64,000 bases of DNA from Leptospira noumeaensis (GTDB taxonomy: Bacteria; Spirochaetota; Leptospiria; Leptospirales; Leptospiraceae). The position numbers and the translations under genes are program-made. The stretch lies in NCBI RefSeq assembly GCF_004770765.1, contig NZ_RQFK01000026.1:1054001-1118000 (forward strand), given 5' to 3'. The notes beneath the pieces are model-generated. The model saw only the letters and a list, made by a program, of their open reading frames with translations. It was not told where the DNA came from and searched no databases. Positions 9,616 through 19,030 of the stretch are shown here, one piece after another. Numbering within the stretch: the first letter of the stretch is position 1; each line of letters begins with the position of its first letter.

Positions 9616-10711
9616 AAAATTTAAGAACATTAAAGAAACGGATTCTAATTGGGAATCAAGACATTCTGCATCCTATTATGATGAGTTATTAAAACATCCA
9701 GCACCTAATTGGGAAAGAAAAGGAATTTATCTAATTAGTACATTCTTTATTTGTTTCATTCTTTTTTTAATTTTTGGAAGAGTTGATGTTGTTGTAGAGG
9801 CAAGTGGCACCATCCGTCCAAAAGGTAACTATCATATGGTTGAAGCTTTGGAAACGGGAACACTTACAAATTTGTATGTAAAATCAGGGGATTTTCTTAA
9901 AAAGGGAGATCCCATTATGGAGTTAGAATTTTCTGAACAACAAATTGAGTTATCAAAAGATACAAACAACTTAGATTATGAAGAAAAAAAATTACAACGT
10001 CTCATTCGTAACAGAAGGGAAGCAGAAAAAATTTCTAAAAACTTAGCATATAATTTAGAAAATAATTCCGGTTCAGCATTATCTGGTGGTGTTTTGAATA
10101 AATTTGTAAATTTAAAAAAAGCTTTTATGGATTTTCAAAATGGAGTTGGTGCCAAGTTTATTTATGATCAAAGTTTATTAGAATTTAATGAAGAATTTGG
10201 AAACTTAAAAGATGAAATCCAAAGAGAAGAGAATGTAATTTCCAGTCTCAGAGGGGATACAAAGTTAAAACGAGAGAGAGTTGCCAATGCGATCATTCGT
10301 ATGCCTTTTTCTGGCATCATCGGCGAACTTACTGTCAATAACGTCGGACAAAATATCATTCGTGGACAAACTGTTGCTTCACTAATGGAGGAAGGTCAAC
10401 CATTAGAAGCAATTGTGGAAGTAAACAGCAAAGACATTGCAGCAGTAAAACTTGGTTTGAAGTCAGTAATAAAGGTAAAGGCATTTCATCAAAATGACTT
10501 TGGTGTTGTTTCAGGTACTGTTTCTCAAATCATTCCTAATACTACAGATAAAGATTCTTTTTCCGTAGTTTTGATTTTAGGAACACAAGATCTAAACCAG
10601 GATGGAAAAGAGTTTCAGTTGTTTCCCGGACTTAAGGTAGTTGCTGATATAGTCATCGATAGAAAGAGTATTTATCAAATTTTGTTTCGTTATGCTGATC
10701 CTAGGAATTAA
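9608..10711 (+). CDS. HlyD-family membrane-fusion (periplasmic adaptor) protein
   Basis: Adaptor of 367 residues linking the inner-membrane ABC exporter to the outer-membrane channel. One transmembrane helix lies at about 37-58 (YLISTFFICFILFLIFG), after a short cytoplasmic tail. A biotinyl-lipoyl-like half (VEALETGTLTNLYVKSGDFL) follows, then a coiled-coil hairpin of about 100 residues rich in Lys, Glu and Leu. The second lipoyl half and a beta-barrel come last (RMPFSGIIGELTVNNVGQ). The start ATG lies inside the end of the first ABC gene, and the second ABC gene begins 2 nt after the stop, so the three are tightly coupled. It is somewhat shorter than the classic E. coli HlyD. Confidence 0.9.
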   Translation: MFKKFKNIKETDSNWESRHSASYYDELLKHPAPNWERKGIYLISTFFICFILFLIFGRVDVVVEASGTIRPKGNYHMVEALETGTLTNLYVKSGDFLKKGDPIMELEFSEQQIELSKDTNNLDYEEKKLQRLIRNRREAEKISKNLAYNLENNSGSALSGGVLNKFVNLKKAFMDFQNGVGAKFIYDQSLLEFNEEFGNLKDEIQREENVISSLRGDTKLKRERVANAIIRMPFSGIIGELTVNNVGQNIIRGQTVASLMEEGQPLEAIVEVNSKDIAAVKLGLKSVIKVKAFHQNDFGVVSGTVSQIIPNTTDKDSFSVVLILGTQDLNQDGKEFQLFPGLKVVADIVIDRKSIYQILFRYADPRN

Positions 10712-10713
10712 CT

Positions 10714-13700
10714 TTGAAAACTGTAAAAGAAATTCCTAAGGTTATCTCCGATGATGATTTTTTATCTAGTTTGTCATCAAACGACTTAAAAAAATTTTTT
10801 GGTTTATTTGAGTTTAGATCTTTAGTAGCAAACGACAGAATAGGTTCAAGTGAATTGGATCCAACACCAATTTTATTTTTAGAAACTGGAAGAATTCAGG
10901 TAAAACTTAAAATCAATGAGAAAGAATTATTAATCAAAACATTAACGGAAGGTTCGTTTTATGGAGTATCCGAATTATCATCCGATTCTCTAAAAAAACA
11001 AATTTTTCAAGCAGAAGAAAATTCCAAAGTTCGAGTTTTATCTTCTACTTTGTTCTTAAAGTTTATCGAATCCGATAAACAAAGAAAACAATCCTGGAAT
11101 GAATATAAAGAAAATGTTCAACTTCGCGATGAATTAAGAATCCATCCTTATTTTCGAAAACTTTCCAATTCAGAAATTGAATATCTATCAAAAGTATTAG
11201 TAAAACAAAAAATAAATCCGGGACAAATTTTAATCAAAGAAGGAAGTAAAAGTTCTTCGCTATTCTTCATCCGTTCTGGAAGATTTAAAGTCACCAAGTC
11301 TACTTGGCAAAAAGATTATTTTTCGTTTGTAGAAGCAGGATCTGTGTTAGGTGAAATGGGAGTTTTGGAAAAAAAAGCCAGAAATGCGACTGTAACGGCT
11401 GTTGAAGAAAGTTTTGTTTATGAACTTTCTTCAACAGATGCAACTAACTTCTTTAAGAAGTCTGAAAGTTTACTCATTACCATTCGTTCCATTATGAGCG
11501 AAAGAAAACTAAACCTTGGTGACGGATCCGAGGAAGATAAATTTGAAACATCAACCATTTACGAAGAAGATCAGTTTCATTTTTTACCGAAACTAAAATT
11601 TTCTCCTCCGCTAAGAAATCAAATTCGGTTTCCTTTTTTATTCCAAGATGGTAAATCACAGTCTGGTGATGCATGTCGTAAAATGATATTTCGCTATTGG
11701 GGATATTCGTTTGTGGATTACGACGCAGATCCTTCTTTTCCAGATTTTGATCCTGATATCCGACCGAATCATTGGAAAGGTAGTTTTGGTGAAGGCAAAG
11801 GTGATTGTTATTTTGTAAACTGGAAAGATCACGAATCAGAATTAAATAACATCCCAACAATTAACTTTTTTGAAAATTCAAAGTATGTAATCTTAAAGTC
11901 CATTGATTCAAAGAAAGTATTCGTTATGGATCCAGAACTTGGAGAGATCAGTCTATCGCGAGAAGAGTGGGAAAAAAAATCTTCCAAAGTTGTTATCTAT
12001 TTTGTTCCTAAAGTCAAACCAGAACAAAACTTTGAATGGAAAAATAGATTTTTTTCCGGACTGGCAGAGTATTTTTTACCAGCCATCAAATATTTAAAAG
12101 CCGGTATTGTTGCCAGTTTTGTAATTAAAGGTTTGGAAGTGTTCATTCCATTAATCAACTTATATTTAATTGATGCGGTTCTTTTGAAAGAAAACAAAGA
12201 GTTTTTTTTACCGGTAATTTTAGTTGTAGTGCTTCTTAGTTTTTCACAATCTTTTCTAGCATATTTCAGATCTAATGTAATTTTTTTTACTAGCAATCGA
12301 GTGAACCAAACCATCGCAATTCGATTTTTGGTAAAATTGATTTCATTACCGATCTCTTTCTTTGAAAGAAACAGAAAAGGTGAAATTTTGAATCGTTGGG
12401 AAGAAATAGAATCGGTGATTTTATATTTTTCCGATCAAGGAGCCATGAAGATTTTTGATTTACTATTTAGTTTTTTGGTTTTTATCATCTTTCTTTTTCT
12501 CTCTCCTTTGTTGTTATTAATTATTGGTTTATTGATTCTGCCGGAGATGCTGATCCTCCGTGCGTTTGCACCAAAGATAGTTGAAGAAACAAAAAAGGAA
12601 TCTTTAAAAAAATCAGATACTTTAAGTTATTTCATCGAAACCATCAATGGATTTGAAACCATCAAAAATTTAGGTGCTACTTATTCGCATCGATGGGATT
12701 TCGAAAAAAGACTCACCTCACAATTGAATTCAGAAGGTAAAAAGTTGTTTTATTCAAATTTGCTTTTTACTAATACGGAATTTTTTAAGCAGATTACTGT
12801 TGTCATAGTAATGTTAGTTGGTAGTATTTTGATTTTGAAAGATCAAATGACACTCGGAACTTTGTATGCCATCATTGGGCTTGTGGCCTACATTCGAAAT
12901 CCAATTGTTTCTTTATATGATGATTTTTTGAAACTTCAAAAAGCAAATGTATCTTGGAATCGTTTGCGTACTTTTGAATCTTTGGATAGTGAAATAACTG
13001 ATAGAGATAATTTGTTTAAGGTAGACTTACCTGAAGTTAAAGGTAATATTCAATTTAAAAATTTAACTTTTTCTTATGATGCCTTAAAACCAGAATCGGG
13101 AATTCGTAATTTAAATTTAAAAATCCTACCTGGTAAAAAAGTTGCCTTTGTTGGTCGGAGCGGAAGTGGCAAATCAACGATATTAAAGTTGATCCTTGGT
13201 TTGTACAATCCTCAGGAAGGGGAGATCATCATTGACGATGTTTCATTAGATGAGATTTGGCTCCCTAGTTTGCGAACAAAAATTGGTGTCCTTTTTCAAG
13301 AGAATCCGCTCATTGCGGGGACAGTCAGAGAAAACATTTCAATCTCGAAACCGGAAGCAACTTTAAGTGAAGTGGTTGAAGCTGCCAAACTTGCATGTAT
13401 TCATGATGATATCGTTAAACTGCCGCTTGGTTATGATACGGAAATTTCAGAACGAGGGTTTATTTTTTCCGGTGGTCAAAAACAAAGGGTATCTCTTGCA
13501 CGTTTGTTTTTACAAAGACCGAGCGTTTTGCTTTTGGACGAACCGACTGCTGCCTTGGACAAGGAAACCGAATCGCGAATTCTGTCTCATTTGAATTCTG
13601 TGTTCGCAAATGCTACGATCATAACAGTGGCTCATCGATTGGATACAATTCGTAATTATGACCAGATTTTTGTATTGGAAAGAGGTAAATTAGAGGGTAA

Positions 13701-13776
13701 GGGCACTCATAGAGAGTTACTTTCTAAAGGTGGAATTTACCAATTACTTCATTCCAAACAGGAAGCAATCCGATAA
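10714..13776 (+). CDS. Type I secretion ABC protein with two cyclic-nucleotide-binding domains (second copy)
   Basis: Paralogue of the first ABC protein with the same layout and almost the same length (1020 residues), starting with TTG. The first CNB domain is degenerate; the second has GEMGVLEKKARNATVTA with the conserved Arg. Residues about 305-435 form a C39-like domain in which QDGKSQSGDACRKMI aligns with the peptidase motif but has Ser where the catalytic Cys should be. The usual His position before VILKSID is Lys. Six membrane helices (about 450-720) precede an ATPase with VGRSGSGKST near 813, FSGGQKQR near 918, LLLDEPTAALD and AHRL. Two complete ABC subunits suggest a heterodimer, or two homodimers sharing one HlyD. 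Confidence 0.85.
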   Translation: MKTVKEIPKVISDDDFLSSLSSNDLKKFFGLFEFRSLVANDRIGSSELDPTPILFLETGRIQVKLKINEKELLIKTLTEGSFYGVSELSSDSLKKQIFQAEENSKVRVLSSTLFLKFIESDKQRKQSWNEYKENVQLRDELRIHPYFRKLSNSEIEYLSKVLVKQKINPGQILIKEGSKSSSLFFIRSGRFKVTKSTWQKDYFSFVEAGSVLGEMGVLEKKARNATVTAVEESFVYELSSTDATNFFKKSESLLITIRSIMSERKLNLGDGSEEDKFETSTIYEEDQFHFLPKLKFSPPLRNQIRFPFLFQDGKSQSGDACRKMIFRYWGYSFVDYDADPSFPDFDPDIRPNHWKGSFGEGKGDCYFVNWKDHESELNNIPTINFFENSKYVILKSIDSKKVFVMDPELGEISLSREEWEKKSSKVVIYFVPKVKPEQNFEWKNRFFSGLAEYFLPAIKYLKAGIVASFVIKGLEVFIPLINLYLIDAVLLKENKEFFLPVILVVVLLSFSQSFLAYFRSNVIFFTSNRVNQTIAIRFLVKLISLPISFFERNRKGEILNRWEEIESVILYFSDQGAMKIFDLLFSFLVFIIFLFLSPLLLLIIGLLILPEMLILRAFAPKIVEETKKESLKKSDTLSYFIETINGFETIKNLGATYSHRWDFEKRLTSQLNSEGKKLFYSNLLFTNTEFFKQITVVIVMLVGSILILKDQMTLGTLYAIIGLVAYIRNPIVSLYDDFLKLQKANVSWNRLRTFESLDSEITDRDNLFKVDLPEVKGNIQFKNLTFSYDALKPESGIRNLNLKILPGKKVAFVGRSGSGKSTILKLILGLYNPQEGEIIIDDVSLDEIWLPSLRTKIGVLFQENPLIAGTVRENISISKPEATLSEVVEAAKLACIHDDIVKLPLGYDTEISERGFIFSGGQKQRVSLARLFLQRPSVLLLDEPTAALDKETESRILSHLNSVFANATIITVAHRLDTIRNYDQIFVLERGKLEGKGTHRELLSKGGIYQLLHSKQEAIR

Positions 13777-13784
13777 TTGATTTA

Positions 13785-15143
13785 GTGATTCGTTTTTATT
13801 TAATTATATTTTTCTCTTCGCTTGTCATTTTGCCGGTTTCCTTTCTTTGGCCAGATGCGGTGGATTTTTATGACTTGCCAAAGTTAGTTGGTGAGAAGTC
13901 GTATGAATTAAAACTCAAGGAAATGGAAATCGAACGTAAAAAAGTGGATATAGATTCCAAAAGTTTACGTTATCTACCAGCTGTAAATATAGACCATTCC
14001 CCTTTTTTTGAGGCATTAAGGGGTGATGGTTATAATAGAAAGGGTTGGAGCACATCCCTCAATCTAAATTGGAATTTTCAAGAACAAGGAAATACCGTTC
14101 TTGCCAATATGATTTTGGAATTGGAATACGAACGATTGTTATTGGAATATAAGGCCTTATACCAAAAGGAATTATTTGATCAGGCCTTTCAATATGCTGA
14201 AACCCTAAAACTGTTAGCTTTTTATAATTATGATTTTTCAAATGAGTCTGGTGCAGACAAACAATTCCAATCGGTTCAAAAACTTTATAAACAAGGAATC
14301 GAATCTTATTTAGTCACTCAGAACTCTAAAGTAGATTATTTCTTTTATAAGTATAATGTTACTAAGTCAAGATTAGACCAACAAAAAAGCCAGTCGGTAT
14401 TTAGAAGAAAATTCCTTTTGAAAGATGTGGTTCTAAAACCAATCCCGGAACGGGAATATAAAATTCTGCCTTTAGAATCTACTTTAGCGGAATATGAAAA
14501 GAATCTAGGTGACTTGAATTTTGATCTTATATTAACTGTGAACCAAGTCAAAATTTTAGAAGTACAAAAGTTAGTTCGTTTTAATGAACTTTGGGTTCCT
14601 GATTTTTTTGTAAATGTTTACAACCAATCTAGCAGAGAATCTTTTTCTGGACTCAGTGGGACATGGACAAACTCCATGGAACTCTATGATTATAGTCGGA
14701 ATGATTTCAGTAGATATGCAAGATCATCCGATGCAGATTTTGATGTTGGTGGTAATTTTGGATTTCGATTTCCTCTGTTCAATCGTTGGTTGTCTAAAAA
14801 TGAATATGATAAATCAAAAGTTGAAATCAAATTAGCCAAATCCCAATCCCAGTTTTTAAGAGAAAACACAGGCCTGTATCTTTTTGAACTCATCCAACAA
14901 CACAATAACTTAGTTGAGTTGTATGATATTTCCCGTGAAAGCAAACGTATTGCGGAAGAAAATTATCAAATTATGGAAAAAGCTTATAAAACTGGATCTG
15001 CTTCTGTGATCGAACTACAAACGGTTGATAGGCGACTTCGTGATGTGATGAGAAATGAAATCCAAAATCGTTATGATCTAATACAGCTTCGATTACAAAT
15101 TGGTCTCCTTTTGGGAGACACTATGAAGTTTCTAAATAATTAA
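13785..15143 (+). CDS. TolC-family outer-membrane efflux protein
   Basis: A 452-residue exported protein with a GTG start and a hydrophobic signal segment (IIFFSSLVILPVSF). The rest is mainly long amphipathic helices with two similar halves, as in TolC. Near the C-terminus, YKTGSASVIELQTVDRRLRD matches the family motif of a Gly, a Leu-Gln and a following Arg-rich helix. It should form the trimeric outer-membrane channel of the ABC-HlyD system, whose second ABC gene stops 8 nt upstream. It is the last gene of the operon and overlaps the convergent lipoprotein gene by 4 nt. Confidence 0.82.
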   Translation: MIRFYLIIFFSSLVILPVSFLWPDAVDFYDLPKLVGEKSYELKLKEMEIERKKVDIDSKSLRYLPAVNIDHSPFFEALRGDGYNRKGWSTSLNLNWNFQEQGNTVLANMILELEYERLLLEYKALYQKELFDQAFQYAETLKLLAFYNYDFSNESGADKQFQSVQKLYKQGIESYLVTQNSKVDYFFYKYNVTKSRLDQQKSQSVFRRKFLLKDVVLKPIPEREYKILPLESTLAEYEKNLGDLNFDLILTVNQVKILEVQKLVRFNELWVPDFFVNVYNQSSRESFSGLSGTWTNSMELYDYSRNDFSRYARSSDADFDVGGNFGFRFPLFNRWLSKNEYDKSKVEIKLAKSQSQFLRENTGLYLFELIQQHNNLVELYDISRESKRIAEENYQIMEKAYKTGSASVIELQTVDRRLRDVMRNEIQNRYDLIQLRLQIGLLLGDTMKFLNN

Positions 15144-15502
15144 AGGTCTGTTGGTCTAGTTTGGTTTTGTTCTGGATTGAAATCAGCAATTCCGCATCTT
15201 TCTCTTTTCCATTGTTTTAGAATTTCATCCGATCTTAACTTATTCTGATATTGAATGTATGGAGTCGTAAGGATCGGTAATAAAAATATGGGTGAAAATG
15301 CAGAATTCAAGAGGGAAAGTGTAATGACTAGTCCCAATGTGAGTAAATTTTCATCAAACACTTCGGTAACTTGCCTTTTGGTTTGGTAATAATAGGCTAA
15401 ACATTCTTCCGTGTTGTTAGCAGGATGAAAGGGAATACTAACACATCCAACAAAACTAAAAAGATTTAAAATTATAATGATTCGGATAAATTTTGGATAC
15501 AT
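15140..15502 (-). CDS. Small hypothetical lipoprotein
   Basis: A 120-residue protein with a charged N-terminus, a hydrophobic stretch (IIIILNLFSF) and a spirochaetal-type lipobox VGC, so it is probably lipidated at Cys20. A second hydrophobic segment at about 56-82 (LGLVITLSLLNSAFSPIFLLPIL) could be a membrane helix or hairpin. The tail has two cysteines counting the one in RERCG. I do not recognise the family. It starts inside the end of the preceding lipoprotein gene (31-nt overlap) and converges on the TolC-like gene. Confidence 0.6.
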   Translation of the reverse strand: MYPKFIRIIIILNLFSFVGCVSIPFHPANNTEECLAYYYQTKRQVTEVFDENLLTLGLVITLSLLNSAFSPIFLLPILTTPYIQYQNKLRSDEILKQWKRERCGIADFNPEQNQTRPTDL

Positions 15503-16047
15503 GTTCTAACAGCTTCTAAATTAGTTTCTTCAATCATACGATGAAAGTTCCGCACTTTATAAAATCCGTATATAGATTCATTTGCCTTTCCTGTTTTGGA
15601 AATGGTCTCCTCTTTAACAATCGATTTGTTTTTATATAATTTATATCTAAATTCAACATTGTATTCTGCTTCTCTATGTTGGAGAGGCCAAATTCCAGTG
15701 AATGGATAAAGAGCAGGCCAGGTATACCACCAATTGTATTTATCTTCGTAATGGGTTTTCATTTCTACATCAATGGTATAAAAATTGGTAGTAGTTTTTG
15801 GGTCTATTGTTGAGACTACATCGGGAAAAATACCTGAGGAGGTGAGTTGGCCTTTGAAGGCCATGCGCCATGCATCGGTGTAAACTCCACGATCAGCAGA
15901 AACAATTTCAAACTTACCAATTACTAATGGGAGATTCGTTTGATATCTGTTTAAGTATCCATTTGGTGATGGTGGTGGAACCTGACGCAAATCAACAGAA
16001 CAATGGATAAACAAAAGAAATAAAAGGTTATAAACGAATGGTTTCAT
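15472..16047 (-). CDS. Hypothetical lipoprotein
   Basis: A 191-residue protein whose signal segment NLLFLLFIHC ends in a plausible spirochaetal lipobox with Cys16. The mature part begins with a Pro-rich linker (VPPPSPNG) and has a mixed beta-strand pattern, including the aromatic run YNWWYTWPALYPFTG. No enzymatic motif is visible and I cannot name the family. It lies between the DUF2079 gene (41-nt gap) and the smaller lipoprotein gene, which it overlaps, so the three are probably co-expressed and act in the envelope. Confidence 0.65.
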   Translation of the reverse strand: MKPFVYNLLFLLFIHCSVDLRQVPPPSPNGYLNRYQTNLPLVIGKFEIVSADRGVYTDAWRMAFKGQLTSSGIFPDVVSTIDPKTTTNFYTIDVEMKTHYEDKYNWWYTWPALYPFTGIWPLQHREAEYNVEFRYKLYKNKSIVKEETISKTGKANESIYGFYKVRNFHRMIEETNLEAVRTCIQNLSESL

Positions 16048-16064
16048 TTTTCAGGTATTTAGAG

Positions 16065-16091
16065 TGATTGATTTCTAAAATGAATCAATCA
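16065..16091 (-). terminator. Inverted repeat between DUF2079 gene and lipoprotein gene
   Basis: TGATTGATT (16065-16073) and AATCAATCA (16083-16091) form a 9-bp AT-rich stem that takes in the stop codon of the upstream gene. No U-run follows on the minus strand. It may be a weak intra-operon attenuator or mRNA-stability hairpin. Confidence 0.3.
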
Positions 16092-17387
16092 ATTTTCCGT
16101 ACGTTTGTAGATTTGTATATGGTTTTCTATCATTTGTTCCCACTGGTAATGGTTAGGTAAGGGAGGGGTTTGTGAGTTTCCTGAAAATACATAATACACT
16201 AAATAATCTGCCGTATACTCTTGGTTTGGTAAAAATAATTGAACAGAAGTTCGGTTGGAAAGGTATTGTGGAAGATTGGAAACTACTGATTTTCCATTTA
16301 ACAGACCACGTAAAGTTGTGACATCCTTTGGGGATCCACCAGGATTCATATATTCTTTTCTATAGGAATAAGATTTGGAGATTGGACCAAAAAAACAGAA
16401 TATTAGAATGGAAACGAATAGCGATAAATAACCAAATAGAAGTTTGTTTTTTTGATTCAGACGATCCAAACTTTCTATAAAACTAATCATAATGATGGGA
16501 ACTGCGATAAAACTATGATGGGTGAAAGGAGTTTTGTTCACTTCATAAGAGGAAAAAAGTGAATATAGAAAATAAGGAGCCAAACATAAGATGAGTTTAT
16601 TTCTGAATTGTAAAAAAAGAAACGGTAGGTTTAGGAATAGAATTAGATAAGGAAATAAATGTAAGTTTTGTACAGCGGCAATGGGGTTACTGTATCTTTC
16701 CCAATGTGCTGGTATCGGAATTTGGCTTCCTGAATTTCGCAAGTGACTCAGTAGAATGATACAAAAAATAAAATAAACAAGTGCCGTAAGTCCGATGAAG
16801 CTACTTTCTTTTTTTTTCGATTTTCCTTCGACCAAAGCAAAGACGATCCAAAGTAATGCGGATTCTTCTTTTGTGAGTAAACTTAGAATAAAAAACAAAA
16901 TCCAATAAGGAGATTGTTTTTTCCAAAAGTAATAAAATAAAAAAAATAAAGGGATCCAAAGGACTTCGGGATGAAAATCAAAAATCTGAATCCAATAAAT
17001 CGGTAGAAATAGTGCGTATAACAATGGATAAATCCACTGACCTTGGATATCTTTTTGATAAATAGGAAAAAATAGGATAGGTAAACTAATCACGAATGCT
17101 TGAAAGATGAGTAAACTTTCTACATAAGGAAAAAATTTGTATAATAATGCGAGAGGGTAAATATACCAATTGATATGATCGGAAAAATAGTGATGAGAAG
17201 TTCCATCAATTCCTATGGATGTGACTGCCTTTCCCGAATGCACTAAATTATAGAATAAGTTTTCAAATAATCCTATATCGACTCCTGCACCCAGATGTTG
17301 GTAACGAAAGATGGATCTTTCTGATAAAAAATAAAAGACCACCATCCAGAGAATGAAGGAAGGTAGATGAAAACGAAGTTGTTTCAT
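16089..17387 (-). CDS. DUF2079 polytopic membrane protein
   Basis: A 432-residue inner-membrane protein with about ten hydrophobic helices. The first periplasmic loop has the DUF2079 pattern GVDIGLFENLFYNLVHSGKA, followed by a His-rich HHYFSDH. This places it among the GT-C-like membrane glycosyltransferase relatives. Asp36 and the HxxxDH histidines are in positions where GT-C enzymes bind lipid-phosphate sugars, but catalysis is not proven for this family. It starts 2 nt after the flavoprotein gene on the minus strand, so the two are likely transcribed together. Confidence 0.78.
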   Translation of the reverse strand: MKQLRFHLPSFILWMVVFYFLSERSIFRYQHLGAGVDIGLFENLFYNLVHSGKAVTSIGIDGTSHHYFSDHINWYIYPLALLYKFFPYVESLLIFQAFVISLPILFFPIYQKDIQGQWIYPLLYALFLPIYWIQIFDFHPEVLWIPLFFLFYYFWKKQSPYWILFFILSLLTKEESALLWIVFALVEGKSKKKESSFIGLTALVYFIFCIILLSHLRNSGSQIPIPAHWERYSNPIAAVQNLHLFPYLILFLNLPFLFLQFRNKLILCLAPYFLYSLFSSYEVNKTPFTHHSFIAVPIIMISFIESLDRLNQKNKLLFGYLSLFVSILIFCFFGPISKSYSYRKEYMNPGGSPKDVTTLRGLLNGKSVVSNLPQYLSNRTSVQLFLPNQEYTADYLVYYVFSGNSQTPPLPNHYQWEQMIENHIQIYKRTEN

Positions 17388-17389
17388 CT

Positions 17390-18952
17390 TTATTTTGTAA
17401 AATTACCGGTGAGTGCTGCTTCCGCACATTTCATTCCATCAATGGCAGCAGATACGATCCCTCCCGCATAACCAGCACCTTCTCCGCAAGGAAACAATCC
17501 TTTGATATGAATGTGTTCTAATGTTTCTGGATTTCTAGGAACTTGGATAGGAGAAGAAGTCCTTGTTTCTGGTGCGTGGATGATGGCTTCGTTTGTGAAG
17601 TATCCTTTCATAGAAGATTCAAATTCCTTGAATCCTTTTTTTAATGAATCTGCAATGAGTGGTGGTAATAGTTCAGAGAGAGAAACAGAAACCAGTCCAG
17701 GTGTATAGGAAGTTTTTGGAAGATCATTTGAAATGATATCTTTGGTGAAATCGACCATTCGTTGTGCTGGAGCTTTTTGTGTTCCACCATTCATTTCAAA
17801 AGCTTTTCTTTCAATGGACGATTGGTACTGGAGAGCAGAAAACACTCCATAAGAATCGAATGATTTGAAATCATCAAATCGTAGTTCTACGACGATTCCA
17901 GAATTAGCAGTCGGACGTGAACGTTCTGCACTAGACCATCCATTGGTGACCACTTCACCAGGTTTTGTAGCACAGGGAGCAATCACTCCACCAGGACACA
18001 TACAAAAACTATAAACACCTCTCCCATTAATTTGTTTTACAAGGGAATATTCGGAAGCAGGGAGTAATGGATTTTTAACGTCACAATGGTATTGGATGGA
18101 ATCAATCAAACTTTGCGGATGTTCCACACGTACGCCGATGGCAAGAGGTTTGGTTTGGATTTCGATTCCTTTTTCATAAAGGAGTTGGAACATTTCCCGA
18201 CCAGAATGTCCTGTTGCAATGATTACATTTTTTGCCATCCACTTGTCACCGGAGGCAGACTTTACACCTGTAATTGAATTTCCAGAAAGAATTAAATCGG
18301 TGATACGAGTTTTAAAATGAATTTCCCCACCAGCGGAAAGAATACATTCTCTGATATTTTGAATGATACGAGGGAGTTTGTTTGTTCCAATATGAGGGTG
18401 TGCATCAACTAGTATTTGTTTGGTGGCTCCAAAACTGACTAAGTATTCTAAAACTTTTCGAATGTTTCCACGTTTTTTTGATCTTGTATAGAGTTTTCCA
18501 TCGGAATAGGTTCCAGCTCCTCCTTCTCCGAAACAATAATTCGAATCTTCGTTTACTATATGATGGACATTGATTCCGCGAAGGTCTTCTACTCGTTCTT
18601 TGACATTTTTTCCACGTTCTAAGATGATTGGTTTTTTTCCTAACTCTAGGACTCGCAAAGCAGCAAATAAACCAGCGGGTCCCGCACCAATGATGAGAAC
18701 GGGTTCTTCTAAATTGACATTGGGAAAATTGGGAATGGGAAATTCTAGAGGGATAAAATCTTCGTTTATGTAAACATCTAAACGTAATTGGAAAACAACA
18801 TTTCTTTGCCTGGCGTCAATGGAACGAGATGTGCATTCGATATGTTTGATATCTGCTTTGGGAATTTTATTTTGTTTGGATACGAATTGCAATAAATGGT
18901 CTGGATTTGATGCAATCTCTGGTGTGACTCTGACGTTTAATTCAAGTTTCAA
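17390..18952 (-). CDS. NAD(P)/FAD-dependent oxidoreductase
   Basis: A 520-residue flavoprotein of the family often annotated as uncharacterised FAD-dependent dehydrogenase. After about 85 residues of an alpha/beta N-terminal domain comes the dinucleotide-binding motif IIGAGPAGLFAA (near 86-97) and a Glu-ending second strand (ILERGK). A second motif ATGHSGRE sits near 245. The C-terminal FAD motif is LFPCGEGAGYAGGIVSAA, with the last helix carrying MKCAEAAL. No cofactor-linked cysteine pair of thioredoxin reductases is present. Substrate unknown. It heads the minus-strand run leading to the DUF2079 protein. Confidence 0.82.
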   Translation of the reverse strand: MKLELNVRVTPEIASNPDHLLQFVSKQNKIPKADIKHIECTSRSIDARQRNVVFQLRLDVYINEDFIPLEFPIPNFPNVNLEEPVLIIGAGPAGLFAALRVLELGKKPIILERGKNVKERVEDLRGINVHHIVNEDSNYCFGEGGAGTYSDGKLYTRSKKRGNIRKVLEYLVSFGATKQILVDAHPHIGTNKLPRIIQNIRECILSAGGEIHFKTRITDLILSGNSITGVKSASGDKWMAKNVIIATGHSGREMFQLLYEKGIEIQTKPLAIGVRVEHPQSLIDSIQYHCDVKNPLLPASEYSLVKQINGRGVYSFCMCPGGVIAPCATKPGEVVTNGWSSAERSRPTANSGIVVELRFDDFKSFDSYGVFSALQYQSSIERKAFEMNGGTQKAPAQRMVDFTKDIISNDLPKTSYTPGLVSVSLSELLPPLIADSLKKGFKEFESSMKGYFTNEAIIHAPETRTSSPIQVPRNPETLEHIHIKGLFPCGEGAGYAGGIVSAAIDGMKCAEAALTGNFTK

Positions 18953-19030
18953 GGTTTAGTTCGTAATCCAAATTTTAAAATAAGAGAACTATTGAAAAGG
19001 ATGTTTTGTCTACCACGATTTGTGAATGGA

